NCBI RefSeq assembly: GCF_037027445.1
Contig: NZ_JBANDL010000002.1
Span: forward strand, 4,030,001-4,094,000
Source: Lysobacter firmicutimachus
Lineage (GTDB): Bacteria > Pseudomonadota > Gammaproteobacteria > Xanthomonadales > Xanthomonadaceae
Length of the DNA: 64,000 bases
Reading direction: 5' to 3'
Shown one piece after another: positions 1-10,406 of the stretch (its first letter is position 1; every line of letters begins with the position of its first letter). The position numbers were made by a program, and so were the translations under genes. Under the pieces are notes generated by a model. It was not told where the DNA came from. It saw only the letters and a program-made list of their open reading frames with translations, and searched no databases.

Positions 1-61
1 CGACGGCGGCGGTTTCGGCCGCGAACGGTCACGATCGGCACGGCACAGAGGGGACGAACAG

Positions 62-80
62 AGGGCGGAAGCGCCGCCCT
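62..80 (-). terminator. weak hairpin after the TolA-like gene
   Basis: A 7-bp perfect stem (AGGGCGG / CCGCCCT) with a 5-nt loop lies just after the stop of the minus-strand TolA-like gene. There is no clear U-tract, so it could be a weak terminator or only a pause or mRNA-end structure. The following gene on the minus strand, probably tolB by synteny, lies outside the window. Confidence 0.3.
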
Positions 81-87
81 TCCCTGT

Positions 88-567
88 TCAGCGATCCTTG
101 CCGCGCTCGCGCAGGCGCTGCCACCAGCGCCTGGGCGGCGGATCGTCGGGGTCGGGGCCGCGGATCTCCAGTCGCAGCACCGGGCGGAACACCTGTTCAT
201 AGCCCTGGTAGGGCAACGGCTGGGCAGCGCGCGCGGCGGCGGCGAAGGACTCCCGCGCCGGCGCATCGAAGCTGCAGGGCTGGGCCGCGGTCACCGCGCT
301 CACCTGCCCGCCGGGACGCTGGCGCAGTTCGAACACGCAGACCCGATCGGCGCCCAGGCCGGTCGGCGGCTGCCAGTGCGCCAGCACCGCGTTCTGGATT
401 TCCTCGGCGTAGCGCTGAGCCTTGTACGGCGTGCAGTGCTCGGGACGGGCGGCGCAGGGGCCCGCGGCCGGACCGGCGGCGGCCGCGGTCCAGGCGCAGG
501 CGGCCAGTGCGGCAGCGAGCGGCCCGCGGCCGCGCAGTCTGCTGCGTTCGCCGTCCGAGGCCGCCAC
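88..567 (-). CDS. exported protein consisting of a TolA C-terminal (domain III-like) module
   Basis: A 159-residue protein. Residues about 50-140 match the C-terminal domain of the adjacent TolA: both carry a YA..(I/L)Q.A(I/V)...W stretch, an R(Q)xPGG turn, two cysteines about 20 residues apart, and a QPLPY.G(Y/F)..VF ending. The N-terminus is basic then hydrophobic with a possible lipobox L-A-A-C (Cys24), so it may be a lipoprotein or be cleaved by signal peptidase I. There is no long coiled coil and no TolA-type anchor. Translation starts at a GTG directly abutting the tolA stop (TGAGTG), which implies translational coupling. Inference: a duplicated TolA domain III that may bind Pal, TolB or a colicin/phage-like ligand. 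No named family is certain. Confidence 0.8.
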   Translation of the reverse strand: MAASDGERSRLRGRGPLAAALAACAWTAAAAGPAAGPCAARPEHCTPYKAQRYAEEIQNAVLAHWQPPTGLGADRVCVFELRQRPGGQVSAVTAAQPCSFDAPARESFAAAARAAQPLPYQGYEQVFRPVLRLEIRGPDPDDPPPRRWWQRLRERGKDR

Positions 568-1518
568 TCAGCGGTCCTCGGCCTTGAAATTGAGGTTGAG
601 GTTGCGCGAGAACACGCTCTCGAAGCCGGCGTAGGGCAAGGGCTGGGCCTTGAGCACCGCGGCCTCGATCGAGCGCCGTCCCTGTTCGTCGTAGGCGCAG
701 GGCTCGACCACCTCGACCGCGATTACGCTGCCGCCCGGCAACTGGCGGATATTCAAGCGGCAACCGGCGCCGACCGGAATCGAATCCGGCCGGGTCCATT
801 TCTGCACGATCGCCGCCTGCAGGGCCGCGGCGTAACGCGCCGCCAGGCCGGTGTCGACGCCCTGGTTGCCGCTGTTGGCCGGGGTCGACGCGGCCGCGGC
901 CTGGCTGGCCTTGGCCGCGCGCGCGTCGGCGATCTGCTGCAGCTTCTGCGCGCTGAGGTCCTGCTCGCGCTGCAGGCGCGCGCGCTCGCGGCGGATCTCC
1001 TCGAGCTTCTTCTGGTTCTCCAACTGTTGCTGTTGCTCGGCCAGGCGCTGCTTCTGCTGCGCCTCTTGCTGGCGTTTCTGCTCGGTCAGGTCGACCTGGG
1101 CCTGCTTGGCCTTGGCCTCCTGCACCTTTTGTTCTTCGGCGCGGTTCGGGGTCGGCGTGTCGACCACCTGCTCCTGGGTGGTCTCGTCGGGGACCGGAAT
1201 GAAATCCTGCGGCGACTGCTGCTGCGGCGCGACCGCGTCCTGCGGCTTGGGTTCGGGCACCGGTTGCGGCAGCGGCTGGGCCTCTTCCGGTTCCGGCTCG
1301 GGCTGCGGCAGCGGCTCGGGGCGATTGCGCAGAGTGCGCTGCATCGCCGCGGAAAGATCGCTGAACTCGGTCAGCTCGGACGACAGCGGCGAACCGGCGG
1401 CGGATACCTGCTCGCTCGGCCGCCACAGCATGCTCAACAGGATGGCCGCGACCAGCAGGCCGTGCAGCAGCACGGCCAGCAGCACCGCTTGGGTGGTGTC
1501 GGCGCGGGTTTCCCTCAT
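568..1518 (-). CDS. tolA: TolA, inner-membrane-anchored Tol-Pal energy transducer
   Basis: A 316-residue protein of the Tol-Pal system, which couples the proton motive force to outer-membrane constriction at division. One N-terminal membrane segment (about residues 11-31) is followed by a Pro/Glu/Gln-rich stretch (about 60-110). A long charged Q/E/K/A-rich helix (about 120-215) follows, then a compact C-terminal domain (about 228-316) with a Cys pair flanking LPGG. This is the usual three-domain TolA plan. Its ATG overlaps the tolR stop by 4 bases, and the next gene starts immediately after its own stop. Confidence 0.95.
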   Translation of the reverse strand: MRETRADTTQAVLLAVLLHGLLVAAILLSMLWRPSEQVSAAGSPLSSELTEFSDLSAAMQRTLRNRPEPLPQPEPEPEEAQPLPQPVPEPKPQDAVAPQQQSPQDFIPVPDETTQEQVVDTPTPNRAEEQKVQEAKAKQAQVDLTEQKRQQEAQQKQRLAEQQQQLENQKKLEEIRRERARLQREQDLSAQKLQQIADARAAKASQAAAASTPANSGNQGVDTGLAARYAAALQAAIVQKWTRPDSIPVGAGCRLNIRQLPGGSVIAVEVVEPCAYDEQGRRSIEAAVLKAQPLPYAGFESVFSRNLNLNFKAEDR

Positions 1519-1964
1519 CGCTTGGCGCCCTTCTCCGGCTGGCTCATCAGGCCGACCTTCTGCACCCCGGCGTCCTTCAGGATGTTCATCGCATCCATGA
1601 TCGGCTGGTAGTTGGCGCGGCCGTCGCCAGCGACGAACACCTGCAGCTTGTCCTTGCCGTTCTGCTGGACCAGGGCGCGGATCTTGGTTTTCAGGGTTTC
1701 GGCGCTGACCGCCTCGTTGCTGCCGGCCTTGACCGCCAGGAAGAAGTTGCCCTTCTCGTCGACCTGGACCACGACCGGGTCGGTCTTGGTGTCCATCGAC
1801 TTGAGGTTGGAATTGGGCAGGTCGACGTCGATGCCGAGCGTCAGCAGCGGCGCGGTGACCATGAAGATGATCAGCAGCACGAGCATCACGTCGATGTAGG
1901 GGACGACGTTGATCTCGGCCTTGAGCTTGCGTTTGCGATGGCGGCGGATGGCGGTGCCGGACAT
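1515..1964 (-). CDS. tolR: TolR, Tol-Pal proton channel component
   Basis: A 149-residue ExbD/TolR protein. A basic N-terminus precedes a single membrane helix (about 21-42) carrying the conserved Asp25 (PYIDVMLVLL), the proton-path aspartate of this family. A periplasmic domain follows. It forms the motor with TolQ and energises TolA. It overlaps tolA by 4 bases and follows tolQ after about 76 bases. Confidence 0.96.
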   Translation of the reverse strand: MSGTAIRRHRKRKLKAEINVVPYIDVMLVLLIIFMVTAPLLTLGIDVDLPNSNLKSMDTKTDPVVVQVDEKGNFFLAVKAGSNEAVSAETLKTKIRALVQQNGKDKLQVFVAGDGRANYQPIMDAMNILKDAGVQKVGLMSQPEKGAKR

Positions 1965-2040
1965 GGCGGACTCCTCGGTTAGGCGCGGCGCCCGCGGCGA
2001 TGCGGGCGCGGGCGGGTGCGGCGGATGGGCTCGCGCCGCA

Positions 2041-2823
2041 TCACTCGTCCAAGTGCGCCTGGCGCTGCAGGATCGAGGAGAACTCTTCGGAGAACGCGTC
2101 GTAGCGCACCGCCAGGCGCTCCACGCCGGTGGCGAAGCGGTTGTAGGCCCACACCGCCGGGATCGCCACGAACAGGCCCATCGCAGTCGCCAGCAGCGCC
2201 TCGGAGATGCCCGGCGCGACGTCGGCGATGCCGACCTGCTTGGACGCCGAAACCAGCGAATGCATGGTCACCATGATGCCGAACACGGTGCCGACCAGGC
2301 CGATGTAGGGCGAGGTCGAACCGATGTTGGCCAGCAATTCCAGGTTGTGCTCCAGGCCGTCGAGCTCGCGCGAGCCGGTCGCGCGCATCGCCCGCTGGGC
2401 GCCTTCGAGCTGGGCGCGGGAATCGACGCCGCGGCGCTGGCGGATGCGGTTGAACTCGCGGAAGCCGGATTCGAAGATCGCCTCCAGGCCGCCGATCGAG
2501 CGGCTGCGCTCGGTGGTGCCGGCGTACAGCTTGGACAGCTCGGCGCCGGACCAGAAGCGCTCTTCGAACTGGTCGGCCTCGGCCTTGGCGCGGCGGATCA
2601 CCTTCCACTTGCGGAAGATGATGATCCAGGACGTGAGCGAGGCGACCACCAGCAGCAGCATGATGAACTGCACCGGGATGCTGGCCTTGATCACCAGATC
2701 CAGCAGATTGAAGCTGGCGGCGGCGTTGCCGGCCGCGGCCGCGCCCTGCGTCACGGCCTGGGCGGCTTCCTCCGGCAGGGCTTCCACGGTCGTGGCCAGA
2801 AGCGCGAACAGCGATGACGTCAT
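2041..2823 (-). CDS. tolQ: TolQ, Tol-Pal motor subunit (MotA/TolQ/ExbB family)
   Basis: A 260-residue inner-membrane protein. Three membrane segments are visible: about residues 45-68, then two in the C-terminal half around TSPYIGLVGTVFGIM and ALLATAMGLFVAIPA, which is the family signature region. It forms a proton channel with TolR to drive TolA. The N-terminus is about 30 residues longer than in E. coli TolQ, with an Ala-rich lead. First gene of the tolQRA block, 100 bases after ybgC. Confidence 0.96.
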   Translation of the reverse strand: MTSSLFALLATTVEALPEEAAQAVTQGAAAAGNAAASFNLLDLVIKASIPVQFIMLLLVVASLTSWIIIFRKWKVIRRAKAEADQFEERFWSGAELSKLYAGTTERSRSIGGLEAIFESGFREFNRIRQRRGVDSRAQLEGAQRAMRATGSRELDGLEHNLELLANIGSTSPYIGLVGTVFGIMVTMHSLVSASKQVGIADVAPGISEALLATAMGLFVAIPAVWAYNRFATGVERLAVRYDAFSEEFSSILQRQAHLDE

Positions 2824-2923
2824 GCTTGGTTCTCCATAGCCCGAAACGCGGGCCTGTGTCGGGGCGGGCGGTGCGTGGGGAGTAACGTACCGCCGGTCAA
2901 AAAAGGGTGCCTGGGCGCCGGCT

Positions 2924-3343
2924 TCAGTCGCCGGCCGGGTCCGGGGCCTGCTGCGCCTGCAACTGCGCGTAGAGCTCCGGCGGGATCGGGCACGGGCGCA
3001 GCTGGGCCGCGTCGACCGCAGCGACCCGCACCTCGGCCTCGATCAGCGTTTCCTCGCCGCGCCGCACGGTCTGCGCGAAGATCAGGCTGGCGCGGCGGCA
3101 ACGCCGCAGTTCCACCGTGACCTCGAGCGCGTCGTCGAGCCGGCCCGGCTTGAGGAAGCCGATCTGCATGCCGGCGACCACGAACAACAGCCCGTGCTGC
3201 AGGCGCAGCCCGTCCTGTCCGTACCCCAGCGCACGCACCCACTCGCTGCGCGCGCGCTCCATGAAGGCGAGGTATTGGGCGTGGTAGACCAGCCCGCCAG
3301 CGTCGGTATCTTCCCAATAGACGCGTGTCGGCCAACTGAACAT
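2924..3343 (-). CDS. ybgC: YbgC, tol-pal-associated acyl-CoA thioesterase
   Basis: A 139-residue hot-dog fold thioesterase of the 4-hydroxybenzoyl-CoA thioesterase/YbgC family. The catalytic Asp motif RVYWEDTDAGG.VYH is near residues 6-18, followed by Y..FMERAR.EW. It acts on short acyl-CoA or acyl-ACP and sits at the head of tol-pal operons in many Proteobacteria. An upstream in-frame ATG at 3382 would add 13 residues (PPESPLPNSP...) encoded only by heptamer repeats, so the ATG at 3343 (MFSWPTRVYW) is preferred. Confidence 0.93.
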   Translation of the reverse strand: MFSWPTRVYWEDTDAGGLVYHAQYLAFMERARSEWVRALGYGQDGLRLQHGLLFVVAGMQIGFLKPGRLDDALEVTVELRRCRRASLIFAQTVRRGEETLIEAEVRVAAVDAAQLRPCPIPPELYAQLQAQQAPDPAGD

Positions 3344-3411
3344 GCGGGAGGGGGAATTCGGGAGGGGGGATTCGGGGGGCATGGCGACTTCCGGGTTCGC
3401 AGGGACGGGGC

Positions 3412-4446
<1,035 letters not shown>

Positions 4447-4783
4447 GCGGCTATGTTCGCATGGGACGGGGTGCGGGCGCAGGGGCGGGAAGTATCGGCG
4501 GGCGTCGGGGCCTGACTTCACTTCGTCAGGCGGCCCGCGTTGCAGAACCGTGACTGCCGGGACCCGGCATGCGCGGGACTCGGACCTGGAGAAACGAGTG
4601 CACTACCCGGCGCCCGAAGGGGTGCGAAGTCCGACCCGACAAGCGGCGCGGGGGATTTGCTTTTGACTGGTGCGAAACCGCAGAAGCCAATCCCCCCGCC
4701 CTTCTCGAAGGGGAAGCCGCAAAGGCAGACGCTCGCTCGGCCGCCGGGCCCGCTTGAACGAAAGACGTGCGGCGGGGCGGCGC
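4447..4783. other. 337-bp spacer between the cupin gene and ruvB
   Basis: No convincing gene. It holds a 7-bp hairpin (GCCTGAC / GTCAGGC, 4510-4531) and a patch around 4640-4720 that mixes A/T-richer words (GGGGATTTGCTTTTGAC, CCCCCGCCCTTCTCG) with inverted arms. This resembles a degenerate dispersed repeat. The ruvB promoter, if separate, should lie here, but no clear -10/-35 pair can be called. Confidence 0.5.
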
Positions 4784-5233
4784 TCAAACGAAATGCACGT
4801 CGTAGCGTTCGTGCATCTCGGCCAGGGACTCGGCGTCGACTTCGCCGCGCAGGATCGCCGGCAAGGCGCGGAAGTAGTCGAAGCGGTCCACGCCCGGGGT
4901 CAGGGTCACCAACACGTCGGCGACCCGATCGGGGCCGGCGGCGAAGGAATGCACCACGCCGGCGGGGATCACCGCGTAGCCGCCCTGCTCCACCCGCACC
5001 GGCTCGCCGTCGACGATCATGTCCAGGGCGCCGTCGAGCACGTAGAAGGCTTCGCTGGAACGTTTGTGCAGGTGCGGCCGCGCCCCGGCCGAGCCCGGCT
5101 CCAGGCGCAGGCGGTTGGTTCCGAGCGCGCCGCAGCAGTCGCTGGCGTCGGCCAGCAGCCACAGTTGCGAACCGTTGCCGCGCAGGGTTTCGGCGTCTTG
5201 TTGCTGGATCACGAAAGCGCGGGGCTGGGACAT
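4784..5233 (-). CDS. cupin-domain protein
   Basis: A small beta-barrel protein of 149 residues. The cupin motif 1 region is RPHLHKRSSEAFYVLDG (about residues 54-70), with two His and a Glu as likely metal ligands. Motif 2 is PAGVVHSFAAG (about 92-102). Single-domain cupins of this type are often metal-binding enzymes or sensors, and no substrate can be assigned. The ATG at 5233 has a GAGG sequence 8 bases upstream and is preferred to the GTG at 5242. It sits between kup and ruvB on the same strand, which suggests insertion into the ruv cluster rather than functional linkage. Confidence 0.85.
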   Translation of the reverse strand: MSQPRAFVIQQQDAETLRGNGSQLWLLADASDCCGALGTNRLRLEPGSAGARPHLHKRSSEAFYVLDGALDMIVDGEPVRVEQGGYAVIPAGVVHSFAAGPDRVADVLVTLTPGVDRFDYFRALPAILRGEVDAESLAEMHERYDVHFV

Positions 5234-5372
5234 CGCGAACACCTCGTCGTCGGGAAAGTGCCGACGAGGCTAGGCGCGCGCGCCCCACCGCGGAATCCGC
5301 CGCCGCTGCAACGATGCTTTTCGGCGCGCCTCACACACCGCTGTGTTGCCTGCGGGGCTATTGCTGTGGGGC

Positions 5373-5512
5373 GGGGATTGGGGATTCGGGATTGGCCAAG
5401 CCTGGCGTCGTGGCTGAGCCTGCGGAGCGCCTTCGCAGCTGTTTGTCACGGATTCGAATCGAAACCCAGCAAGCGAAGTCGCCGCCTTCGCTTTTGCCAA
5501 TCCCCAATCCCG
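5373..5512. repeat. heptamer-type repeats downstream of kup
   Basis: Two blocks of the same heptamer family occur here: 5373-5395 (GGGGATTG, GGGATTCG, GGATTGG) and 5496-5512 (CCAATCCCCAATCCCG). They are in opposite orientations and flank about 100 bases of non-coding sequence, forming a loose inverted pair after kup. The rest of the 300-bp spacer from 5234 shows no gene. Confidence 0.6.
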
Positions 5513-5542
5513 AGATCTAAGCGCACAGCGCGCTTAGATCTC
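5512..5542 (-). terminator. 13-bp perfect hairpin containing the kup stop codon
   Basis: The arms GAGATCTAAGCGC (5512-5524) and GCGCTTAGATCTC (5530-5542) pair perfectly around a 5-nt loop. The kup stop codon (5534-5536) is inside the upstream arm. No U-tract follows on the minus strand, so factor-independent termination is uncertain. A 3'-end-protecting or translation-terminating structure is equally possible. Confidence 0.5.
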
Positions 5543-7471
5543 CACCTGCGCGCCCAGCTCCACCAGGCGGTTGCCCGGGATGCGGAAGAAGCCGGTCGCC
5601 GGGGCCGCGTTGCGGTGCATGAAGGCGAACAGGCGGTCGCGCCAGATCGGCATGCCGCGGTGGCGGCTGGCGACCACGGTCTCGCGGCTGGCGAAATAGG
5701 TGGTGTCCATCGGGTCGAAGTAGATTCCGCCGGCATCGCAGGAGCGCATCAGCGCCAGCGGGACGTCGGGCACTTCCATGAAGCCGAAGCGGATCAGCAC
5801 CCGATAGAAGTCGTTGCCGATCGCCTCGATCTTGAGCCGCTTCTCCTTCGGCGCGTAGGGCACGCCCAGGGTTTCCACGGTCAGGAACACATTGCGCTCG
5901 TGCAGCACCTTGTTGTGCTTGAGGTTGTGCAGCAGCGCGTGCGGCACCACGCCCTTGTCGGCGGTCATGAAAATGGCCGTGCCCGGCACCCGCACCGGCG
6001 GCGCCAGCATCAGGCCGGGCAGGAAGCTGTCGAGCTGGATGCCTTCCTTGCGCACTTCCTCGTGCAGCAGCTCGCGGCCGCGGCGCCAGGTGCGCAACAG
6101 GGTGAACACCACCAGGCCCAGCACCAGCGGGAACCAGGCGCCCTGGAAGAACTTGGCGCCGTTGGCGACGACGAAGCCGACGTCCACCACGAAGAACACC
6201 ACGCACAGCGGCAGCACCCACTTGCGCCAGCGCGGCCACAACGCGCGCGCGACCAGGGCCAGCAGCAGGGTGTCGATCAGCATCGTCGCCGACACCGAGA
6301 TGCCGTAGGCGGACGCCAGCGCGGTCGAGCTGCGGAACGCCAGGACCACGGCGATCACCGCGATCGCCAGGATCCAGTTGATGTAGGGCACGTAGATCTG
6401 GCCGATGGTGCTGCTGGAGGTGTGCTTGATCTGCATGCGCGGGATGTAGCCCAGCTGCATGGCCTGGCGGGCGACCGAGTAGGCGCCGGTGATGACCGCC
6501 TGCGAGGCGATCACCGCGGCCATCGTCGCCAGCACGATCATCGGATACAGGGCCCAGGACGGCACCGCCTCGAAGAACGGGTTGACCACCGCGCGCGGGT
6601 GCTGCAGCACGAACGCGCCCTGGCCGAGGTAGTTCAGCATCAGGCTCGGCAGGACCATGATGTACCAGGCCCAGCGGATCGGCTTGGCGCCGAAGTGGCC
6701 CATGTCGGCGTACAGCGCCTCGCCGCCGGTCACCGCCAGTACCACCACGCCGAGGATCAACACCGACTGCGCGCCGTGCTCCATGAAGAAGCGCATGCCC
6801 CACCACGGGTTCAGCGCCTTCAGCACTTCGGGTTCCTGGACGATGTTGTAGACGCCGATCGCCGCCAGCGACAGGAACCAGATCATGGTGATCGGTCCGA
6901 ACACCTTGCCGACCTTCTCGGTGCCGAAGCGCTGGGCCAGGAACACCATGACCAGGATGACCACGGTGATCGGCACGATGAACCGGTGCAGGCCGGGCGC
7001 GGCGACCTCCAGGCCCTCGACCGCGCCGAGCACCGAGATCGCCGGGGTGATGACGCTGTCGCCGAAGAACAGCGAGGCGCCGAAGATGCCGAGGATGCCG
7101 ACCACGTACGCCGAACGCCCGCCCTTGGCCAACGTGCGCTGGGCCAGGGTCATCAGCGCCATGATCCCGCCTTCGCCCTCGTTGTCGGCGCGCATGATGA
7201 TGGTGACGTACTTCAGCGTCACCACGATCATCAGCGCCCAGAACACCAGCGACAGGATGCCGAGCACGGTGTCGTGGTTGCTGGTCAGGTGGAAATGCGG
7301 CGAGAACGCCTCTTTCAGCGTGTACAGCGGGCTGGTGCCGATGTCGCCGAACACCACACCGATCGCGCCCACGATCAGGCCGGGCAGGCCCTGCTTGGGA
7401 TGGTGGCCGTGATGGCCGCCGTCGGCGGAGGACGCGTGATTGGATTGGGAACTGGGAACGGTGGAGGACAT
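5534..7471 (-). CDS. kup: Kup, low-affinity potassium/proton symporter
   Basis: A 645-residue K+ transporter of the KUP/HAK/KT family. Around twelve membrane segments fill residues about 30-460. Signature stretches include [28 protein letters not shown] and GEGGIMAL. A cytoplasmic C-terminal domain (about 480-645) follows. The length is typical, since E. coli Kup has 622 residues. The first 20 residues are Ser/Asn-rich ([11 protein letters not shown]) and encoded by heptamer-like repeats, so the real start could be slightly downstream. It lies between ruvA and the cupin gene on the same strand. Confidence 0.95.
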   Translation of the reverse strand: MSSTVPSSQSNHASSADGGHHGHHPKQGLPGLIVGAIGVVFGDIGTSPLYTLKEAFSPHFHLTSNHDTVLGILSLVFWALMIVVTLKYVTIIMRADNEGEGGIMALMTLAQRTLAKGGRSAYVVGILGIFGASLFFGDSVITPAISVLGAVEGLEVAAPGLHRFIVPITVVILVMVFLAQRFGTEKVGKVFGPITMIWFLSLAAIGVYNIVQEPEVLKALNPWWGMRFFMEHGAQSVLILGVVVLAVTGGEALYADMGHFGAKPIRWAWYIMVLPSLMLNYLGQGAFVLQHPRAVVNPFFEAVPSWALYPMIVLATMAAVIASQAVITGAYSVARQAMQLGYIPRMQIKHTSSSTIGQIYVPYINWILAIAVIAVVLAFRSSTALASAYGISVSATMLIDTLLLALVARALWPRWRKWVLPLCVVFFVVDVGFVVANGAKFFQGAWFPLVLGLVVFTLLRTWRRGRELLHEEVRKEGIQLDSFLPGLMLAPPVRVPGTAIFMTADKGVVPHALLHNLKHNKVLHERNVFLTVETLGVPYAPKEKRLKIEAIGNDFYRVLIRFGFMEVPDVPLALMRSCDAGGIYFDPMDTTYFASRETVVASRHRGMPIWRDRLFAFMHRNAAPATGFFRIPGNRLVELGAQVEI

Positions 7472-7502
7472 TCGTGTGCTTCCGGGGACGACCCGAGGTG
7501 GC

Positions 7503-8096
7503 TCAACGCAGCGCGGACTTTAGCGCTTTGCGGATGATGGCGGCGGCATCGTCGCCCGCGGCGACGGCATCGCGCGCCATGCGCGCGGCCTCGGCCGGCT
7601 TGTAGCCCAGTTGTTGCAGGGCCACCACCGCTTCGCTCTGCGGGTCGGCCGGCACGCCGCCGGAGACGCCGAGCGCGGCGCCGGCGCCGGCCAGATCGGC
7701 GGCGCGGTCGCGCAGCTCGACCACCATGCGCTCGGCGGTCTTCTTGCCGATTCCGGGAATTCGGGTCAGCGCAGTCACGTCGCCGGCCTGGACCAGACGG
7801 GCGAATTCCTCCACCGGCACGCCCGAGAGCACCGCCAGGGCGATCTTGGCGCCGATGCCGCTGACCTTCTGCACGTCGCGGAACAGGCGCCGCTCGGTCT
7901 CGCGCAGGAAGCCGTACAGCGAGACGCTGTCTTCCTTCTGCGCGTAATGGGTGAACAAGGCCACTTCGCGGCCCAGCTCGGGCAGGTCGTAGAACGTGCT
8001 CATCGGCGCTTCCAGCTCGTAGCCGACGCCGTGGACATCGACCACCAGCCACGGCGGTTGCTTGTGGACAAGAATGCCTTTGAGGCGACCGATCAC
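7503..8096 (-). CDS. ruvA: RuvA, Holliday junction-binding protein
   Basis: A 197-residue protein. The N-terminal OB domain begins MIGRLKGIL. Two helix-hairpin-helix repeats follow: [21 protein letters not shown] (about 68-88) and [21 protein letters not shown] (about 110-130). A flexible linker leads to a C-terminal RuvB-contacting domain ending [10 protein letters not shown]. It binds four-way junctions and loads RuvB. It lies 180 bases after ruvC. Confidence 0.96.
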   Translation of the reverse strand: MIGRLKGILVHKQPPWLVVDVHGVGYELEAPMSTFYDLPELGREVALFTHYAQKEDSVSLYGFLRETERRLFRDVQKVSGIGAKIALAVLSGVPVEEFARLVQAGDVTALTRIPGIGKKTAERMVVELRDRAADLAGAGAALGVSGGVPADPQSEAVVALQQLGYKPAEAARMARDAVAAGDDAAAIIRKALKSALR

Positions 8097-8276
8097 GGCG
8101 AAGCTCCGAATGGACTATGCGGCACGCCACGCAGGGCATGCCCGGGGAACGGAACAGCAAGGAACGAGGCAGTATCCACGCCGACACCCGATACGACGCA
8201 GCCGCGCGTGCGGCTCCCTACCCGATGCGCCGGGAGCGCTGCGCCGCCAACGGCGGCAGGAGGGACGGCGGCCATC

Positions 8277-8840
8277 TCAGGCGCCGCGCCTGCGCAGCTG
8301 ATGGGTGGCGATGCCGGTGCGCTGGGCGGTAGCGCTCATGTGGGCATGGGTCAGGGCGACCGCAAGCGCATCGGCGGCGTCGGCCTGCAGCTTGGCTTCG
8401 GGAATGTTCAGCAACAGCCGCACCATGTGCTGGACCTGTTGCTTGTCGGCGGCGCCGCGGCCGACCAGGGACTGCTTGATGACCCGCGGCGGGTACTCGC
8501 TGATCGGGATGCGCCGGCGCACCACCGTGGCCAGCGCCGCACCGCGGGCATGGCCCAGCTTCAGCGCCGAAGTCGCCGATTTGTCCATGAATACCGTTTC
8601 GATCGCGACCTGATCGGGCCGGAACTCGTCCAGCACCGCCTCCAGCCCCTCGCACAGCAGGCCCAGGCGCGAAGGGAAGTCCTCCGCGTCGAGCAGCTTC
8701 AGCGCCCGCGCGTGCACGTAGGCGCAGCGCCCGTCGGCGCCCACGTCGATCACGCCCACGCCGGTGCGCTGCGACCCGGGGTCGATGCCCAGGATGCGGC
8801 GGGTCCCGGGATTGCGGGTTGAGGAATCGGGAATCGTCAT
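8277..8840 (-). CDS. ruvC: RuvC, Holliday junction resolvase
   Basis: A 187-residue RNase H-fold endonuclease that cuts the junction held by RuvAB. The first catalytic Asp is in [12 protein letters not shown] near residue 20. The acidic residues around AIETVFM (about 80) and the C-terminal [12 protein letters not shown] complete the active-site set. The start is placed at the ATG at 8840. The longer frame to 8909 would add 23 residues from repeat-rich sequence. Even from 8840 the first 15 residues ([11 protein letters not shown]) derive from heptamer repeats. Confidence 0.95.
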   Translation of the reverse strand: MTIPDSSTRNPGTRRILGIDPGSQRTGVGVIDVGADGRCAYVHARALKLLDAEDFPSRLGLLCEGLEAVLDEFRPDQVAIETVFMDKSATSALKLGHARGAALATVVRRRIPISEYPPRVIKQSLVGRGAADKQQVQHMVRLLLNIPEAKLQADAADALAVALTHAHMSATAQRTGIATHQLRRRGA

Positions 8841-8897
8841 CGGCTGACGCCCGCGCAGCGCAGGAAGCGGAACAGAGGCAGGAGCGCCGGGCTTGAA

Positions 8898-8929
8898 CCG
8901 ATTCCCCATTCCCCATTCCCCATTCCCGC
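8898..8929. repeat. tandem heptamer array between yebC and ruvC
   Basis: Near-perfect head-to-tail copies of ATTCCCC (four in a row, the last ATTCCCG) lie directly against the yebC stop codon at 8931. This is the most regular array of the heptamer family found across 3.3-8.9 kb. Confidence 0.85.
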
Positions 8930-8930
8930 A

Positions 8931-9662
8931 CTAGGCATACGCATCCTCGCCCAGGTCCGCGTTGGAATAGACGTTCTGCACGTCGTCCATGTCTTCCAGC
9001 CAGTTGAGCAGCTTGACCACCTGCTGGGCGGTCTCGCCGGCGACGGCGATGTTGTTGTCGGCGCGGAAGGTGACCTCGGCCTGGCCGGCGACCAGGCCGG
9101 CGGCGTCCATCGCCGCCTTGACCGCCGGGAAGGCGTCGGGCGCGGTCAGCACGTCGATCGAGCCGTCTTCCGGGTAGACGACGATGTCGTCCGCGCCGGC
9201 CTCGATCGCGACCTCGGTGATCTTTTCCTCGTCGGCGCCGGCCGCGAACCAGAGCACGCCGCGCTTGGCGAACATGAAGGACACCGAGCCGTCGGTGCCG
9301 AGGTTGCCGCCGAACTTGCCGAAGGCGTGGCGCACGTCGGCGACGGTGCGGACCTTGTTGTCGGTCAGGCAGTCGACGATCACCGCGACCCCGCCCGGGG
9401 CGTAGCCCTCGTAGCGGATCTCCTCGTAGTCGACGCCTTCCAGGGCGCCGGTGGCCTTCTTGATCGCACGCTCGATCACGTCCTTGGACATGTTCGCCGA
9501 CAAGGCCTTGTCGACCGCGCTGCGCAGGCCGGGATTGCCGTTGGGGTCGCCGCCGCCGCGGCGCGCGGCCACGCTGATTTCGCGGATGATCTTGGTGAAG
9601 ATCTTGCCGCGCCGCGCATCTTCGGCGTTCTTGCGTGCTTCGATCGACGGACCTCTACCCAT
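8931..9662 (-). CDS. yebC: YebC/PmpR-family protein
   Basis: A 243-residue protein of the YebC/TACO1 family. It begins [24 protein letters not shown] and contains the family block ENRAR-equivalent [15 protein letters not shown]....M.KD.IERAIKK (about residues 35-75). The YEGYAPGG and TDNK(V)RT motifs lie in the middle domain. Members act as DNA-binding regulators or as translation factors helping ribosomes through proline runs. The neighbouring ruvC-ruvA is the conserved context. Confidence 0.94.
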   Translation of the reverse strand: MGRGPSIEARKNAEDARRGKIFTKIIREISVAARRGGGDPNGNPGLRSAVDKALSANMSKDVIERAIKKATGALEGVDYEEIRYEGYAPGGVAVIVDCLTDNKVRTVADVRHAFGKFGGNLGTDGSVSFMFAKRGVLWFAAGADEEKITEVAIEAGADDIVVYPEDGSIDVLTAPDAFPAVKAAMDAAGLVAGQAEVTFRADNNIAVAGETAQQVVKLLNWLEDMDDVQNVYSNADLGEDAYA

Positions 9663-9752
9663 GGCGCTACCGGACGGTTGTATGAACGAACCGGTGATTT
9701 TACTCGATTGCGCCCGCCCGCCGGCGATCCGGCGCGATCCGGGCCCGCCGCT

Positions 9753-10406
9753 TCAATCGCCGAAGCGGCCGCGACGGAAAAACGCCTCGGCCAGCCCCGC
9801 GGCCTGGGCCGAGAACAGCAGCCCGCTGTGGCTGGCCGGGATCACGGCGTGCGCAGCCAGGCCCGGCAAACGGGTTTCGGCCACCGCCACGGTGCCGTCG
9901 CTGTCGCCCTCGAAGCGGCCGAAGAACTGGCCCAGGCCGCGCGGGCTGCGGCCGGCGATCACCGCCACCTGGGCCGCGCCGTCCCAGGGCGGGCAGCCGC
10001 GCTGCAGCAGCTCGGCGGCTCGGCCCAGCGCCGGGGCGCTCCAGGCATGGCGGGCCAGCCCGTCGGCGGCGGCGCTGCCGCACAGCGGCGAGCCCAGGCA
10101 GACCACCCGCCGCACCGGCAGCTGCGGGTGTTCGCGCAGGGCGCGCAGGGCGATCAGCCCGCCCAGGCTGTGGGCGAGCAGATGGCAGGGCGCGCCGAGC
10201 CGTTCGATCAGGCGCGGCACCACCGCCTCGGGACCGGCGGCGGCGCCGGCGTAGGCGAACACCTCCGGCTCGAACCCGGCCCGGGCCAGGCGCGCGCCCA
10301 GCCAGGCCATCGACAGGCCCGGCATCCAGATCCCATGCAACAACAGCACCCGGCGCGGGCCGCGCGGACGTGCTGAAGATTCTGCGTCGGCTTCGGTTCT
10401 TGTCAT
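9753..10406 (-). CDS. small alpha/beta hydrolase (lipase/esterase-like)
   Basis: A 217-residue protein. An oxyanion-hole motif LLLHGIW is near residue 22. The nucleophile elbow AHSLGG (about residues 80-85) carries the Ser. A likely acid lies in GDSDGTV (about 168-174) and a catalytic His in PASHSGLL (about 190-197), so the triad is complete. No signal peptide is seen, so it probably acts on a small ester in the cytoplasm. The ATG at 10406 is preferred. The frame open to 10538 is Arg-rich and atypical. It is the first gene of the segment between yebC and aspS. Confidence 0.82.
   Translation of the reverse strand: MTRTEADAESSARPRGPRRVLLLHGIWMPGLSMAWLGARLARAGFEPEVFAYAGAAAGPEAVVPRLIERLGAPCHLLAHSLGGLIALRALREHPQLPVRRVVCLGSPLCGSAAADGLARHAWSAPALGRAAELLQRGCPPWDGAAQVAVIAGRSPRGLGQFFGRFEGDSDGTVAVAETRLPGLAAHAVIPASHSGLLFSAQAAGLAEAFFRRGRFGD

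Noticed and set aside
3344..3382. longer YbgC start at 3382
   Set aside because: The extra 13 residues are encoded by heptamer repeats and have no family counterpart.
4670..7537. 955-codon plus-strand frame opposite kup and the cupin gene
   Set aside because: His/Gln/Arg-rich mirror of the real genes; Kup and cupin motifs on the minus strand explain the region.
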